From the NCBI RefSeq assembly GCF_003149535.1, contig NZ_QGDB01000004.1:312501-376500 (forward strand): a stretch of 64,000 nucleotides of DNA. Reading direction: 5' to 3'. A program made the position numbers and the translations under genes. The notes under the pieces are model-generated. The model was not told the DNA's origin and made no database searches. It saw only the letters and a program-made list of their open reading frames with translations. The stretch is from Falsochrobactrum shanghaiense. Its GTDB lineage: Bacteria > Pseudomonadota > Alphaproteobacteria > Rhizobiales > Rhizobiaceae. Shown piece by piece: positions 52,099-60,971 of the stretch; the first letter of the stretch is position 1, and every line of letters starts with the position of its first letter.

Positions 52099-53280
52099 CT
52101 ACTTTTTCAGACTTGCGACTTCTTCGTCCCAGCGACGGAATGCAATGACCATTGCAGCGGGGTCGAGCGGCAGCTCAACCGGGTTATTGGCAATCCAATC
52201 GGCATATTCAGGGCGACCATATTCAGCAATCGCATCCTGACTTGATTGTGGTGCCATACTCAAAGGCACATCTTTCACGGCAGGACCGGGATAGAAATAG
52301 CCCTCATCATAAGTATAGGCCTGCTGTTCAGGGGTCAGAAGGAAGCTCATCAGATCAAGCACAACGGCGAGCTTTTCATCGGAAACGCCCTTCGGCACCG
52401 CCATGAACTGCGCATCCGCAACCCATGAAAAACCATCCAGCTTGGCAACAGCGGCCTCTTTCGGAACCACTCCGAGAACTCGCGGATTGATGTCCCAGCC
52501 GGTTGTGGTCACGGTCATATCGCGCGTACCTTCACCAAGCTCCTTCATCAAGGCACCGGTGCCGGTCGGATAATATTCAATATATTGATGCAGTTCTTTC
52601 AGATATTCCCAGGTCTTGTCCCAACCCTTGACCGGATCTTTGGGATCGCTGTCACCGAGCAGATATGGCAGGCCCATGAGGAATGTGCGACCGGGGCCCG
52701 AATTGGCGGGACGTGCATAGATGAATTTATTCGGGTTCTGCTTGGCCCATTCAAGCAATTCCGCAGCATTCTTCGGCACATTCTTTACCTTGTCCGGCAT
52801 ATATTCGAGCAAGGGGCCAGACGGGTAATAGGTCACGACAACACCGTGATCTTGCCCGAATGCCAACATGCGATGCGCCGGTTCAAGATAGATGGACGCC
52901 AGATCAGGCAAGCTATCTGAATGATCAGGCAGAAGCTTGACCCAGAGATCCATTTCCAGACCCGCTGCCAGCGCATCAGCACCGGTCAGCACCAAATCAA
53001 TATCAAGCCGGTTAGCTGCCTGCTGTGCCTTCAGTTTACCCGGAAGCTCCGGCGCCGGTGCCTTGGTGAAGGTAACTCTCGATACGAGTTCAGGTTTCGC
53101 AGCCACATAATTTTCAATGGCTTTTTGCGTCAGGGCGAGATTACCCGCCACATCCACAATGTTGATGGAAACCGGCGATGTCGGCAATGCCAGTTTCGAT
53201 TGTGCGAAAAGTCGTGTGGCTGGCAATGTTGCAACAGCCGCAAGCCCGCCGAGGGCCTGTCTGCGTGACAATTTTAAAAT
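52099..53280 (-). CDS. ABC transporter substrate-binding protein (hexuronate operon), possible ATT start
   Basis: A binding protein of about 393 residues, paralogous to the one at 44651. The twin-arginine signal is KLSRRQALGGLAAVATLPA. No ATG is available at the right place. ATT at 53280 has AGGGAGAG at normal distance and yields ILKLSRRQ, parallel to FKLSRRT in the paralogue. A TTG at 53271 gives a signal starting at MSRRQ but is too far from the ribosome site. The mature part is intact (VVTYYPSGPLLEYM, TTTGWDINPR, YPGPAVKDVPLSMAPQ). It lies between uxuB and the ATPase gene. Confidence 0.88.
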   Translation of the reverse strand: MLKLSRRQALGGLAAVATLPATRLFAQSKLALPTSPVSINIVDVAGNLALTQKAIENYVAAKPELVSRVTFTKAPAPELPGKLKAQQAANRLDIDLVLTGADALAAGLEMDLWVKLLPDHSDSLPDLASIYLEPAHRMLAFGQDHGVVVTYYPSGPLLEYMPDKVKNVPKNAAELLEWAKQNPNKFIYARPANSGPGRTFLMGLPYLLGDSDPKDPVKGWDKTWEYLKELHQYIEYYPTGTGALMKELGEGTRDMTVTTTGWDINPRVLGVVPKEAAVAKLDGFSWVADAQFMAVPKGVSDEKLAVVLDLMSFLLTPEQQAYTYDEGYFYPGPAVKDVPLSMAPQSSQDAIAEYGRPEYADWIANNPVELPLDPAAMVIAFRRWDEEVASLKK

Positions 53281-53348
53281 GGTCTCTCTCCCTGCCTCTA
53301 AGCGCAGACACCAGCTCCATCCTCTGGGTCTTACGCGCTACAACAAAT

Positions 53349-53361
53349 TTAATATACTAAT
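53349..53361. promoter_or_regulatory. Candidate hexuronate-regulator site before the binding-protein gene
   Basis: On the minus strand, ATTAGTATATTAA lies 69 bases before the binding-protein start and overlaps the uxuB stop. It agrees at 11 of 13 positions with ATTAGTATGTCAA in the uxaC-GntR control region (56489). Confidence 0.45.
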
Positions 53362-54869
53362 CTATCAGTAGGTCGTGCAAGCGCTTTCGCGTGGTCTGCA
53401 ATACATGCAGCCGCGCCTTTTTGTATTAAACTCTCCAGGGCATTCAGAATTGCCCTGCGAAATACGATATTTACAGGCAGATCAGTGCCAAAAACCTGCT
53501 CCAATGACAGATAAGCCTCCAGCAGTTCTGCCGGGGATTTCTTGCCTTCAATGCGTGCTTGAATGGTATCGCGCAACGGATCACGAACATCAATCGGCTG
53601 ACCGCGCTCATCAACGCCTGTGGCGTAACGCATCCAGCCTGCAACCCCCATTGCCAGATGCTCAAATGGCTGCTGCTGCTCGATACGAATGCGGATTGTA
53701 TTGAGCAAACGTTGCGGCAGTTTCTGCGAGCCATCCATAGCAATTTGCCATGTGCGATGGTGAAGTGCGGGATTGCGGAAGCGTTCACGCAGTTCTTTCT
53801 TATATGCGGCCAGATCGAAACCCGGCAGTTGCGGCAGGGTGGGTGTGACATCCACATCCATCAATGCCTCAACAAGTGCGGAAAATCCCTCACCTTGCAT
53901 GACGTCTGATATGGTTTCATGCCCTGCCAGATAGCCCAGATAGGCAAGTGTGGAATGGCTGCCATTGAGCAGCCGAAGCTTCATCAATTCGAACGCGGAA
54001 ACATCTTCGACAAAAGTAACACCAAATTTCTCCCAGGCCGGCCTGCCGGTGGGGAAATGATCTTCGACCACCCATTGGGAGAACGGCTCGGTGACAATCG
54101 GCCAATTATCTTCAAGCCCTGTCGCATCTGCCACCATTGAGCGATCGGCATCGGTGGTGGCCGGGACAATCCGGTCCACCATTGTTGATGGAAAGGCAAC
54201 GTGCTCCGCAATATAGGCGGCAAGATCGGCATCGCATAATTGCGCATAACGCGTAACGACCCGTTTCAGCGTTTCCCCATTGTCCGGAAGATTATCGCAG
54301 GACAACAGCGTAAATGGCGCGATAGCTGACGCACGACGACGACGCAGCGCTTCGACGATAAAGCCCGGAGCCGAGCGGGGGACGTGAGGGTTGCTCAGAT
54401 CATGGATGATATCCGCATGACTTTCATCAAGGGTCGCAGTGGCCGGCAGATAGCAATAGCCCTTTTCCGTGATCGTCAGCGAAACTATACGCACATCAGC
54501 ATCGCTCATAAGACTTAAAACCGCTTCCGGATTTTCTGGTGCGACCAGTATATTTTTAATACTGCCAATGATGCGGAACTGCTCACCGCTCCCATCGCGC
54601 ACCGCCAGCGTATAAAGCCCGTCCTGCGGCTCCAGCGCATCGCGCGTATCGGCACTACGCAACGATACGCCGGCTATACCCCAGCTTTTATCACCGCTTG
54701 CCAGCACCCGATCCGTATAAGCCGCCTGATGGGCACGGTGAAAAGCACCGATACCCAAATGAACGATGCCGGTTTTAACGCTGGCCCGATCATAATCCGG
54801 TTTCAACACCCCATCCGCCACATGACGAAGAGACGTATTGGAAAGGTGGTGTTTCTCAGCCGAGGTCAT
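53349..54869 (-). CDS. uxuB: D-mannonate oxidoreductase / fructuronate reductase (mannitol dehydrogenase family)
   Basis: A 506-residue long-chain dehydrogenase that reduces fructuronate to mannonate with NADH. GIVHLGIGAFHRAHQAAY is the nucleotide-binding opening of the family. The catalytic Lys is in ELMKLRLLNGSHSTLAYLG, with NGSHS characteristic. The start at 54869 has AGAGCAG upstream. It lies between uxaC and the binding-protein gene on the same strand. With uxaC and uxuA it completes glucuronate to 2-keto-3-deoxygluconate. Confidence 0.92.
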   Translation of the reverse strand: MTSAEKHHLSNTSLRHVADGVLKPDYDRASVKTGIVHLGIGAFHRAHQAAYTDRVLASGDKSWGIAGVSLRSADTRDALEPQDGLYTLAVRDGSGEQFRIIGSIKNILVAPENPEAVLSLMSDADVRIVSLTITEKGYCYLPATATLDESHADIIHDLSNPHVPRSAPGFIVEALRRRRASAIAPFTLLSCDNLPDNGETLKRVVTRYAQLCDADLAAYIAEHVAFPSTMVDRIVPATTDADRSMVADATGLEDNWPIVTEPFSQWVVEDHFPTGRPAWEKFGVTFVEDVSAFELMKLRLLNGSHSTLAYLGYLAGHETISDVMQGEGFSALVEALMDVDVTPTLPQLPGFDLAAYKKELRERFRNPALHHRTWQIAMDGSQKLPQRLLNTIRIRIEQQQPFEHLAMGVAGWMRYATGVDERGQPIDVRDPLRDTIQARIEGKKSPAELLEAYLSLEQVFGTDLPVNIVFRRAILNALESLIQKGAAACIADHAKALARPTDRLVY

Positions 54870-54900
54870 AATTATCTGCTCTTTATCGAATAAGGATGGC

Positions 54901-56301
54901 TCAAAGCTTGTAGGCTTTTTTGGCAAGGCGATAACTCAGATCGAAGGCCACCTCATGGGCTTCATCTTCATCCAGCCGGTGATCTGCCACCAGACGAGCA
55001 AGAAAAGCGCAATCGACACGCCGCGCCATATCGTGACGCGCCGGGATCGACAAATAAGCCCGTGTATCGTCGTTAAAGCCAACAGTATTATAAAAACCCG
55101 CAGTCTCGGTGGTGAGTTCGCGATAGCGACGCATACCTTCCGGACTATCGTGGAACCACCATGCCGGACCAAGCCGCAAAGCTGGATAATGCCCGGCCAA
55201 CGGGGCCAGTTCACGACTATAGCTCGTCTCATCGAGTGTGAAGAGTATCAATGTCAGGCGCGGATCATTGCCATAAGCATCAAGCAGCGGCTTCAACTCC
55301 TCCACATAGCCGGTAGCACGCGGAATATCGGCCCCCTTATCAGGACCGAAACGGCCGAATATTTCCGTATTATGATTGCGGAATGAACCGGGGTGAATTT
55401 GCATCACCAATCCGTCTTCAATGCTCATCCGCGCCATTTCCGTCAGCATTTGTGCCCGGAACAGTTCTGCATCGGGAGCTGTTGCGCCACCTTTGATAAC
55501 ACGCTCAAACAGAGCGCTGGCTTCTGCTTGGGAAAGATTGGCGGTACGCGCCGTCGGATGGCCATGATCGCTGGACGTCGCGCCGCGAGCAATGAAATAT
55601 TGGCGGCGAATGCGGTGCGCCTCTAAATATCCGGCATAATCGAGATTGGTATTTGCCAGAGCGACCAAAGCTCTCACATTCGCGCTGAAATCCGGGCGTG
55701 AAGCGTCGATCACCGCATCCGGCCGATAGGCTGGCACCACACGGCCATGCCAGCCGGATTTCAAGATCGTATCGTGAGCAGCAAGATCGTCAGTGGCCGC
55801 ATCGGTTGTTGAAATCACTTCAATCTTGAACTGATCGTAAAGAGCGCGGGGGCGCATGGACGGATCACCCAATCGATCGGCAATCTGGTCGTAAATCTTA
55901 TCGGCGTTCTGGCTGTTCAGACGTTCTGTAATGCCAAAAACTTTTTCCAGCGAGTGTTCAAACCACAGTCTTGACGGTGTACCGCGAAACAACGGCCAAT
56001 GGCTGGCAAACAGGTTCCAGATTTTTCGCCCGTCCGTCTCGACCAGTTCGCCATCACTGCGCGGAACGCCCAGACTTTCGAGGCTGATACCCTGCGAGTA
56101 AAGCATGCGGAAAATATAATGATCTGGCTTTACAAACAAGCTGGCCGGATCTGGAAACGCTTCATCCTGTGCATACCAAACTGGATCCGTATGTCCATGC
56201 GGTGATACAATCGGCAGATGTTCGACCTCAGCAAAAAGACGGCGCGCGATTGAACGGGCGTCTGATTCAATGGGGAAAAGTCGATCCGGGTGAAGCGGCA
56301 T
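54901..56301 (-). CDS. uxaC: Glucuronate isomerase (uronate isomerase)
   Basis: A 466-residue amidohydrolase-fold isomerase converting glucuronate to fructuronate (or galacturonate to tagaturonate). Diagnostic segments are LPIVSPHGHTDPVWYA (metal-binding His pair), EVISTTDAATDDL, LVMQIHPGSFRNHN, GPAWWFHDSPEGMRRYRE and FNDDTRAYLSIPARHDMARR. Length matches the family. First gene of the hexuronate operon, divergent from the GntR regulator. Confidence 0.94.
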   Translation of the reverse strand: MPLHPDRLFPIESDARSIARRLFAEVEHLPIVSPHGHTDPVWYAQDEAFPDPASLFVKPDHYIFRMLYSQGISLESLGVPRSDGELVETDGRKIWNLFASHWPLFRGTPSRLWFEHSLEKVFGITERLNSQNADKIYDQIADRLGDPSMRPRALYDQFKIEVISTTDAATDDLAAHDTILKSGWHGRVVPAYRPDAVIDASRPDFSANVRALVALANTNLDYAGYLEAHRIRRQYFIARGATSSDHGHPTARTANLSQAEASALFERVIKGGATAPDAELFRAQMLTEMARMSIEDGLVMQIHPGSFRNHNTEIFGRFGPDKGADIPRATGYVEELKPLLDAYGNDPRLTLILFTLDETSYSRELAPLAGHYPALRLGPAWWFHDSPEGMRRYRELTTETAGFYNTVGFNDDTRAYLSIPARHDMARRVDCAFLARLVADHRLDEDEAHEVAFDLSYRLAKKAYKL

Positions 56302-56488
56302 GATGTGGCCTTACTGTGTCTGATAGCATTGATCACCACACGCATGAAAATGCGCAGGCGACATTGAAACAGCGAATACCGGCTCGATTGCGACATAGAC
56401 TGCCTAACGACTCCTCCCGGTAAGATTCATCCCGGAACTTTTTCATATAAGGACCGTATGAACCTTGGCGGAGAGTAGAGAATAATAT

Positions 56489-56501
56489 ATTAGTATGTCA
56501 A
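56489..56501. promoter_or_regulatory. Candidate hexuronate-regulator site in the uxaC-GntR intergenic region
   Basis: ATTAGTATGTCAA lies in the 313-base region between uxaC and the GntR gene; a TTGACA for the uxaC direction overlaps it on the minus strand. A variant precedes the binding-protein gene (53349). I see no other gene in this gap, which contains a long purine-rich leader before the GntR start. Confidence 0.45.
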
Positions 56502-56614
56502 CTATCGTTTGAAGCTTCGAACGCATTACCAAATTACATCTCAGGCAAGAGGAGTTTTTCTCATCGGACATCTCCGGAAACGGAGAGAGAAAACTGGAAT
56601 GCGGAAAATGGAAT

Positions 56615-57400
56615 ATGGAAATGACCATGCAAAAGCCAAAGGACAAATCAGCCACACCTCCCCTCCGACGGGCCGATTCAGGCGGCAAGGCTGGAATTGA
56701 GACGGGCCTGACCAGCAAAACCAGCGGACGACGGGTGAGTGCAGGACGGGTTACGACAGCGACCGTGATTTACCGCGAATTGCATACATCTATCGTTTCC
56801 ATGCAGCTCACTCCGGGAACTGCACTCAATGAAAAGGCATTAACGGAACAGTTCGGCGTAAGCCGTACTCCGGTGCGTGAAGCAATAATCCGCTTGGTTG
56901 AAGACGGACTTGTCGATGTTTTCCCGCAATCCGGTACATTTGTTGCCCGTATTCCAGTTGCTTTAATTCCAGAGGCGGTGATTATCCGGCAAGCGCTTGA
57001 AGGGGCGACGATCGAGCGCGCCGCTGCATCAGCAACGAGCCAGGACATCGATTTTCTTGATGAGATTCTGGCACGACAGGAATTCTTCGCCGAGCGGCAG
57101 AATTTGGATGCATTCCACTCTGCCGACGATGCTTTTCATGAAGCGATTGCCACCATTGCCAATCATCCCGGCATCTGGCAATTTCTCAAGCCCGTCAAAG
57201 TCCAGATTGACCGCGCACGCCGCATGACATTGCCAGCCTTGGGACGCATGGCGCATGTCATTGCCGAGCATAAGACGATCCGCAACGCGATTGAGAACCA
57301 TGATGTAGCCGAGGCCTGTGCTGCAATGAAGCGTCATTTGAGCGCTGTGGAACCAGACATCAACGAATTGAGAAAAAGCAATCCGGATTCATTTGTCTGA
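56615..57400 (+). CDS. GntR family transcriptional regulator (FadR/FCD subfamily, UxuR/ExuR-like)
   Basis: A 261-residue regulator. A disordered, basic leader of about 45 residues precedes the winged helix (VIYRELHTSIVSMQLTPGTAL, then LTEQFGVSRTPVREAIIRLVEDGLV). The FCD domain follows with DDAFHEAIATIA and EHKTIRNAI carrying the expected metal-ligand positions. Several close ATGs (56615, 56621, 56627) leave the exact start uncertain. Adjacent uxuA and the divergent uxaC make hexuronate control the obvious role. Confidence 0.9.
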   Translation: MEMTMQKPKDKSATPPLRRADSGGKAGIETGLTSKTSGRRVSAGRVTTATVIYRELHTSIVSMQLTPGTALNEKALTEQFGVSRTPVREAIIRLVEDGLVDVFPQSGTFVARIPVALIPEAVIIRQALEGATIERAAASATSQDIDFLDEILARQEFFAERQNLDAFHSADDAFHEAIATIANHPGIWQFLKPVKVQIDRARRMTLPALGRMAHVIAEHKTIRNAIENHDVAEACAAMKRHLSAVEPDINELRKSNPDSFV

Positions 57401-57432
57401 TCCGGGCATAAATTGCAAAAACGGAGAATGGA

Positions 57433-58620
57433 ATGCGCCAGGCATGGAGATGGTTTGGCCCGAAGGCCGGTGTTTCATTGGATGCGGTGCGACAAGCGGG
57501 TGCAACGGATATTGTTTCGTCCTTGCATGAAATACCAATTGGTCAGGCCTGGACCTCTGAACAGGTGCGTGAACGTAAATCACTGATTGAAACCACGCCC
57601 GCCGGACGCCGGCCACTCACATGGTCTGTCGTTGAAAGCATTCCCATTCCCGATGCCGTTAAACGTTTAGGCGGCAGCGCGAAGCAGGAAATCGCCTCCT
57701 GGATCGCCAGCATGGAAGCGCTGGCAGACAATGACATTCGTGTTATCTGCTATAATTTCATGCCCGTGGTCGATTGGTGCCGTACCGATCTTGACTACGT
57801 CACGGATACCGGCGCGACAGCAATGCGCTTTGACCACACCATGATTGCGGCATTTGATCTGCATATTTTGCAGCGAAAGGGAGCAGAAGCCGATTATTCC
57901 GACGAGGACCGCGCTATTGCCGCCCAGGTCTTTGAGGCAATGGACGAGGCTGCAATCGCTAGGCTTATTCATAATATTGCCAGCGCCTTGCCCGGCTCCA
58001 CAACCGAGCCACTGACCATTCCCGCGTTCCGCGATAAGCTCGAAATCTATGCAGGTGTTGACGCAAATCGTCTACGCCAAAATCTCATCGAATTTTTACA
58101 GGCGGTAACGCCAGCCGCTGAAAGTCTGGGTGTAAAGCTGACATTGCATCCCGATGATCCGCCGCGTCCATTGTTCGGCCTGCCGCGCATTGCATCGACA
58201 GAAGCGGATTATGCAGCATTATTTGACGCAGTGCCGTCATCAGCCAATGGCATGTGCTTTTGCACCGGCAGTCTTGGTGTTCGCGCCGACAATGATTTGC
58301 CAGCCATGGCAAAGCGCTTTGCCTCGCGCATTCATTTCTCGCATTTGCGCGCTACAACCCGCCAGGGCGATGGTCGCAGTTTTTATGAAGCAGCGCATCT
58401 GGAAGGCGATGTCGATATGGTCGCAATGCTGCGTATATTGCTGGCAGAAGATCGCACGCGCGATAAAAGCGCCTCTATCATTTTCCGTTCTGACCACGGC
58501 CACCGCATGATCGATGATCTCGAAAAGGAGGTTACTCCCGGCTATCCGGTGATCGGCCGGTTGCGCGGTCTGGCTGAATTACGTGGAATTATCCACGCAT
58601 TGGATGCTGTCGAGCGGTAA
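57433..58620 (+). CDS. uxuA: Mannonate dehydratase
   Basis: A 395-residue metalloenzyme that dehydrates D-mannonate to 2-keto-3-deoxygluconate. Characteristic segments are MRQAWRWFGPKAGVSL, IVSSLHEIPIGQAW, CYNFMPVVDWCRTDLDY, LTLHPDDPPRPLFGLPRI, FCTGSLGVRADND, HFSHLRATTRQ and FRSDHGHRM, which together contain the His, Cys, Asp metal ligands. It lies 32 bases after the GntR gene. It completes the hexuronate branch with uxaC and uxuB. Confidence 0.94.
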   Translation: MRQAWRWFGPKAGVSLDAVRQAGATDIVSSLHEIPIGQAWTSEQVRERKSLIETTPAGRRPLTWSVVESIPIPDAVKRLGGSAKQEIASWIASMEALADNDIRVICYNFMPVVDWCRTDLDYVTDTGATAMRFDHTMIAAFDLHILQRKGAEADYSDEDRAIAAQVFEAMDEAAIARLIHNIASALPGSTTEPLTIPAFRDKLEIYAGVDANRLRQNLIEFLQAVTPAAESLGVKLTLHPDDPPRPLFGLPRIASTEADYAALFDAVPSSANGMCFCTGSLGVRADNDLPAMAKRFASRIHFSHLRATTRQGDGRSFYEAAHLEGDVDMVAMLRILLAEDRTRDKSASIIFRSDHGHRMIDDLEKEVTPGYPVIGRLRGLAELRGIIHALDAVER

Positions 58621-58642
58621 ACATCGCATCAATCGCATTGTA

Positions 58643-58682
58643 GAACGGGCCGGGTTTCGCTAATGCAGAACTCGACCCGTTC
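58643..58682. terminator. Weak hairpin between convergent uxuA and flavoprotein genes
   Basis: GAACGGG and CCCGTTC are 26 bases apart. A second small stem, CTTCCGT-AA-ACGGAAG, follows at 58707-58722. Placement between convergent genes suggests termination; neither has a convincing T-run. Confidence 0.35.
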
Positions 58683-58795
58683 CATTTCCGGTGCTGTCCC
58701 ATTGATCTTCCGTAAACGGAAGGGTGGTAGCGGACATGAGAATCATGAAAGCAACTTCGACGAAAGCTGGAAATGCGTCAGTGTTAAGAGCTTTA

Positions 58796-59539
58796 CTATT
58801 TGACGTTTCTCTGTATCCCTGATCGTGCTAGCACTCCAGGCTTCAGACGCTCGTCCGGGCCGTAGTCTTCGGCAGGGTGGAAAAAGAGACGCGGGGTGCT
58901 ATCAATTTCTTCTAAACGTTTGCGATAGGCTTCCAGATAGTTTTTGCACCCGTCATCACCAACGCGACCGGGCATATAGGCTACAAAGGGCGGCAGGACG
59001 TCGAAGCCACTATAGCGGAACAGGCCGTTATGGATCGGCCAGAGCACTGTCAGCACGTCGCCGTCGATTCCATCCGGTGCATAGGTGTCGGCAGATGTGC
59101 CGGTGGTTGCGGCAATCATGGCCAGTTTGCCTTTGAATATCCCGGTATCGTACTTTTTCCCCGAAATATAGGCAAATCCGCGAGCAAATACGCGATCGGC
59201 CCAGCCCTTCAAAATCGCAGGCATGCCAAACCACCAGACAGGGAACTGGAAGATTACCAGTTCTGCCTGTTTGAGTTTTTCCATTTCGGTGGCAATATCT
59301 GAAGCGGTTCTCCCGTTTTCATATGCGATGGTCTGCTCTCTGGGGAGGCTGAAGAATTCGGGGTTGGACGGATCTCCCTCAATGTCGTTTCTGCCGGCTA
59401 CGGGATTGAAACCCATGGCATAGAGGTCACTCACGACGACGCTGTGCCCAAGGGAGGTCAGTGTTTCAACAGCTAAATCCTTCATGGCGCCATTGAATGA
59501 TTTTGGCTCGGGATGGGCATAGACAATAAGTACATTCAC
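58796..59539 (-). CDS. NAD(P)H dehydrogenase (quinone), flavodoxin-like fold
   Basis: A 247-residue flavoprotein of the NQO1/MdaB/ribosyldihydronicotinamide-dehydrogenase group. The start VLIVYAHPEPKSFNGAMKD is the FMN/FAD phosphate loop. LVIFQFPVWWFGMPAILKGWADRVFARGFAY is the classic isoalloxazine-binding segment, and AATTGTSADTYAPDG the third loop. It performs two-electron reduction of quinones or electrophiles. It is transcribed alone, with AGGAGAG before the ATG, and is not obviously part of the neighbouring pathways. Confidence 0.91.
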   Translation of the reverse strand: MNVLIVYAHPEPKSFNGAMKDLAVETLTSLGHSVVVSDLYAMGFNPVAGRNDIEGDPSNPEFFSLPREQTIAYENGRTASDIATEMEKLKQAELVIFQFPVWWFGMPAILKGWADRVFARGFAYISGKKYDTGIFKGKLAMIAATTGTSADTYAPDGIDGDVLTVLWPIHNGLFRYSGFDVLPPFVAYMPGRVGDDGCKNYLEAYRKRLEEIDSTPRLFFHPAEDYGPDERLKPGVLARSGIQRNVK

Positions 59540-59801
59540 GGGAAATTCTCTCCTGCTGAAATGGGCATATTTCGCTAGGCTTATAGCAGGGCGGAGAAGT
59601 TGGGGTTATATAATTACGCGATAACAGTGTGTGAAATTGGATATTATGAAATTCGCGGCAGCGATTTCAGAGACAATAAGATGGGCCCGTCGGGCGCTCA
59701 TGCCAACGGATGCAATTCCGGCATATCTGATATAGAAACACGTTGTTTTTCGCTTATGGTTTCGCTGGCTATAGTCCGCTCCATCCAACAGGAGTTAGAC
59801 T

Positions 59802-60971
59802 ATGACTTTCCGGAATGTCGGCGATGGGAATTATCGGGAAATCCGCGAAGCGGTGCAGGCGCTTTGCGCCGAGTTTCCGGCGGAGTATCATCGCAGGATT
59901 GATGAGGCGCGGGCCTATCCCGAAGAATTCGTTGCCGCTTTAACCGAAGCGGGCTGGATGGCGGCGCTTATTCCTGAAAAATATGGCGGCTCGGGCCTCG
60001 GCCTCACCGAAGCCTCTGTCATCATGGAGGAAATCAACCGTGCAGGCGGGAATTCCGGCGCCTGTCATGGGCAGATGTATAATATGAACACGCTTGTCCG
60101 CCATGGTTCGGAGGAGCAGCGCCAACGCTATCTGCCGAAGATTGCGTCGGGCGAATTGCGGCTGCAATCAATGGGTGTGACGGAACCCACCACCGGCACG
60201 GACACCACGAAAATCAAGACGATGGCGGTGAAAAAGGGTGACCGCTATGTGATCAACGGGCAGAAGGTCTGGATCAGCCGCGTGCAGCATTCGGACCTGA
60301 TGATTCTTCTCGCGCGGACGACACCGCTTGATCAGGTAAAGAAGAAATCGGAAGGCATGTCGATCTTCCTTGTCGATCTGAAGGATGCGATTGGCAACGG
60401 CCTGACGGTCAATCCGATTCTCAATATGGTCAATCATGAAACCAATGAATTATTCTTCGATAATCTTGAGATACCCGAGGAAAACCTGATCGGTGAGGAA
60501 GGGCAGGGGTTCAAATATATCCTGACAGGCCTCAATGCCGAACGGGTGCTGATCGCCGCCGAATGTATTGGCGATGGCTACTGGTTCATCGAGAAAGTTT
60601 CGGATTATGTGAAAGAGCGCAATGTGTTCGGTCGTCCGATCGGCCAGAATCAGGGTGTGCAGTTCCCTATCGCCGAAACCTATATCGAGGTGGAGGCGGC
60701 TAATCTCATGCGCTACGAAGCCTGTCGGCTTTATGATGCGGGAGAGCCATGCGGGGCGCAGGCCAATATGGCCAAATATCTGGCGGCGAAGGCTTCATGG
60801 GAAGCGGCGAATGCCTGCCTGCAATTCCATGGCGGTTTCGGCTTCGCGTGCGAATATGATGTCGAGCGCAAATTCCGTGAAACCCGGCTCTATCAGGTGG
60901 CACCGATCTCCTCCAATATGATTATGAGCTATATTGCCGAGCATGTTCTCGGTTTGCCGAGGTCCTATTGA
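59802..60971 (+). CDS. Acyl-CoA dehydrogenase family protein
   Basis: A 389-residue FAD-dependent dehydrogenase. MGVTEPTTGTDTTKIKTMA and VWISRVQHSD are the FAD/substrate segments, and LQFHGGFGFACEYDVERKFRETRLYQVAPIS is the C-terminal signature region. The usual catalytic Glu near the C-terminus (YEGTxQ) is replaced (Q-V-A-P-I-S). Glu247 in GLNAERVLIA is at the isovaleryl-CoA/long-chain-type base position and probably takes the role. First gene of a four-gene operon; the TGATG junction couples it to the CoA-transferase. Confidence 0.91.
   Translation: MTFRNVGDGNYREIREAVQALCAEFPAEYHRRIDEARAYPEEFVAALTEAGWMAALIPEKYGGSGLGLTEASVIMEEINRAGGNSGACHGQMYNMNTLVRHGSEEQRQRYLPKIASGELRLQSMGVTEPTTGTDTTKIKTMAVKKGDRYVINGQKVWISRVQHSDLMILLARTTPLDQVKKKSEGMSIFLVDLKDAIGNGLTVNPILNMVNHETNELFFDNLEIPEENLIGEEGQGFKYILTGLNAERVLIAAECIGDGYWFIEKVSDYVKERNVFGRPIGQNQGVQFPIAETYIEVEAANLMRYEACRLYDAGEPCGAQANMAKYLAAKASWEAANACLQFHGGFGFACEYDVERKFRETRLYQVAPISSNMIMSYIAEHVLGLPRSY

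Noticed and set aside
59600-59902. 100-codon plus-strand frame running into the acyl-CoA dehydrogenase start
   Set aside because: Overlaps the start of the dehydrogenase in another frame and has no domain; the region looks like a promoter.
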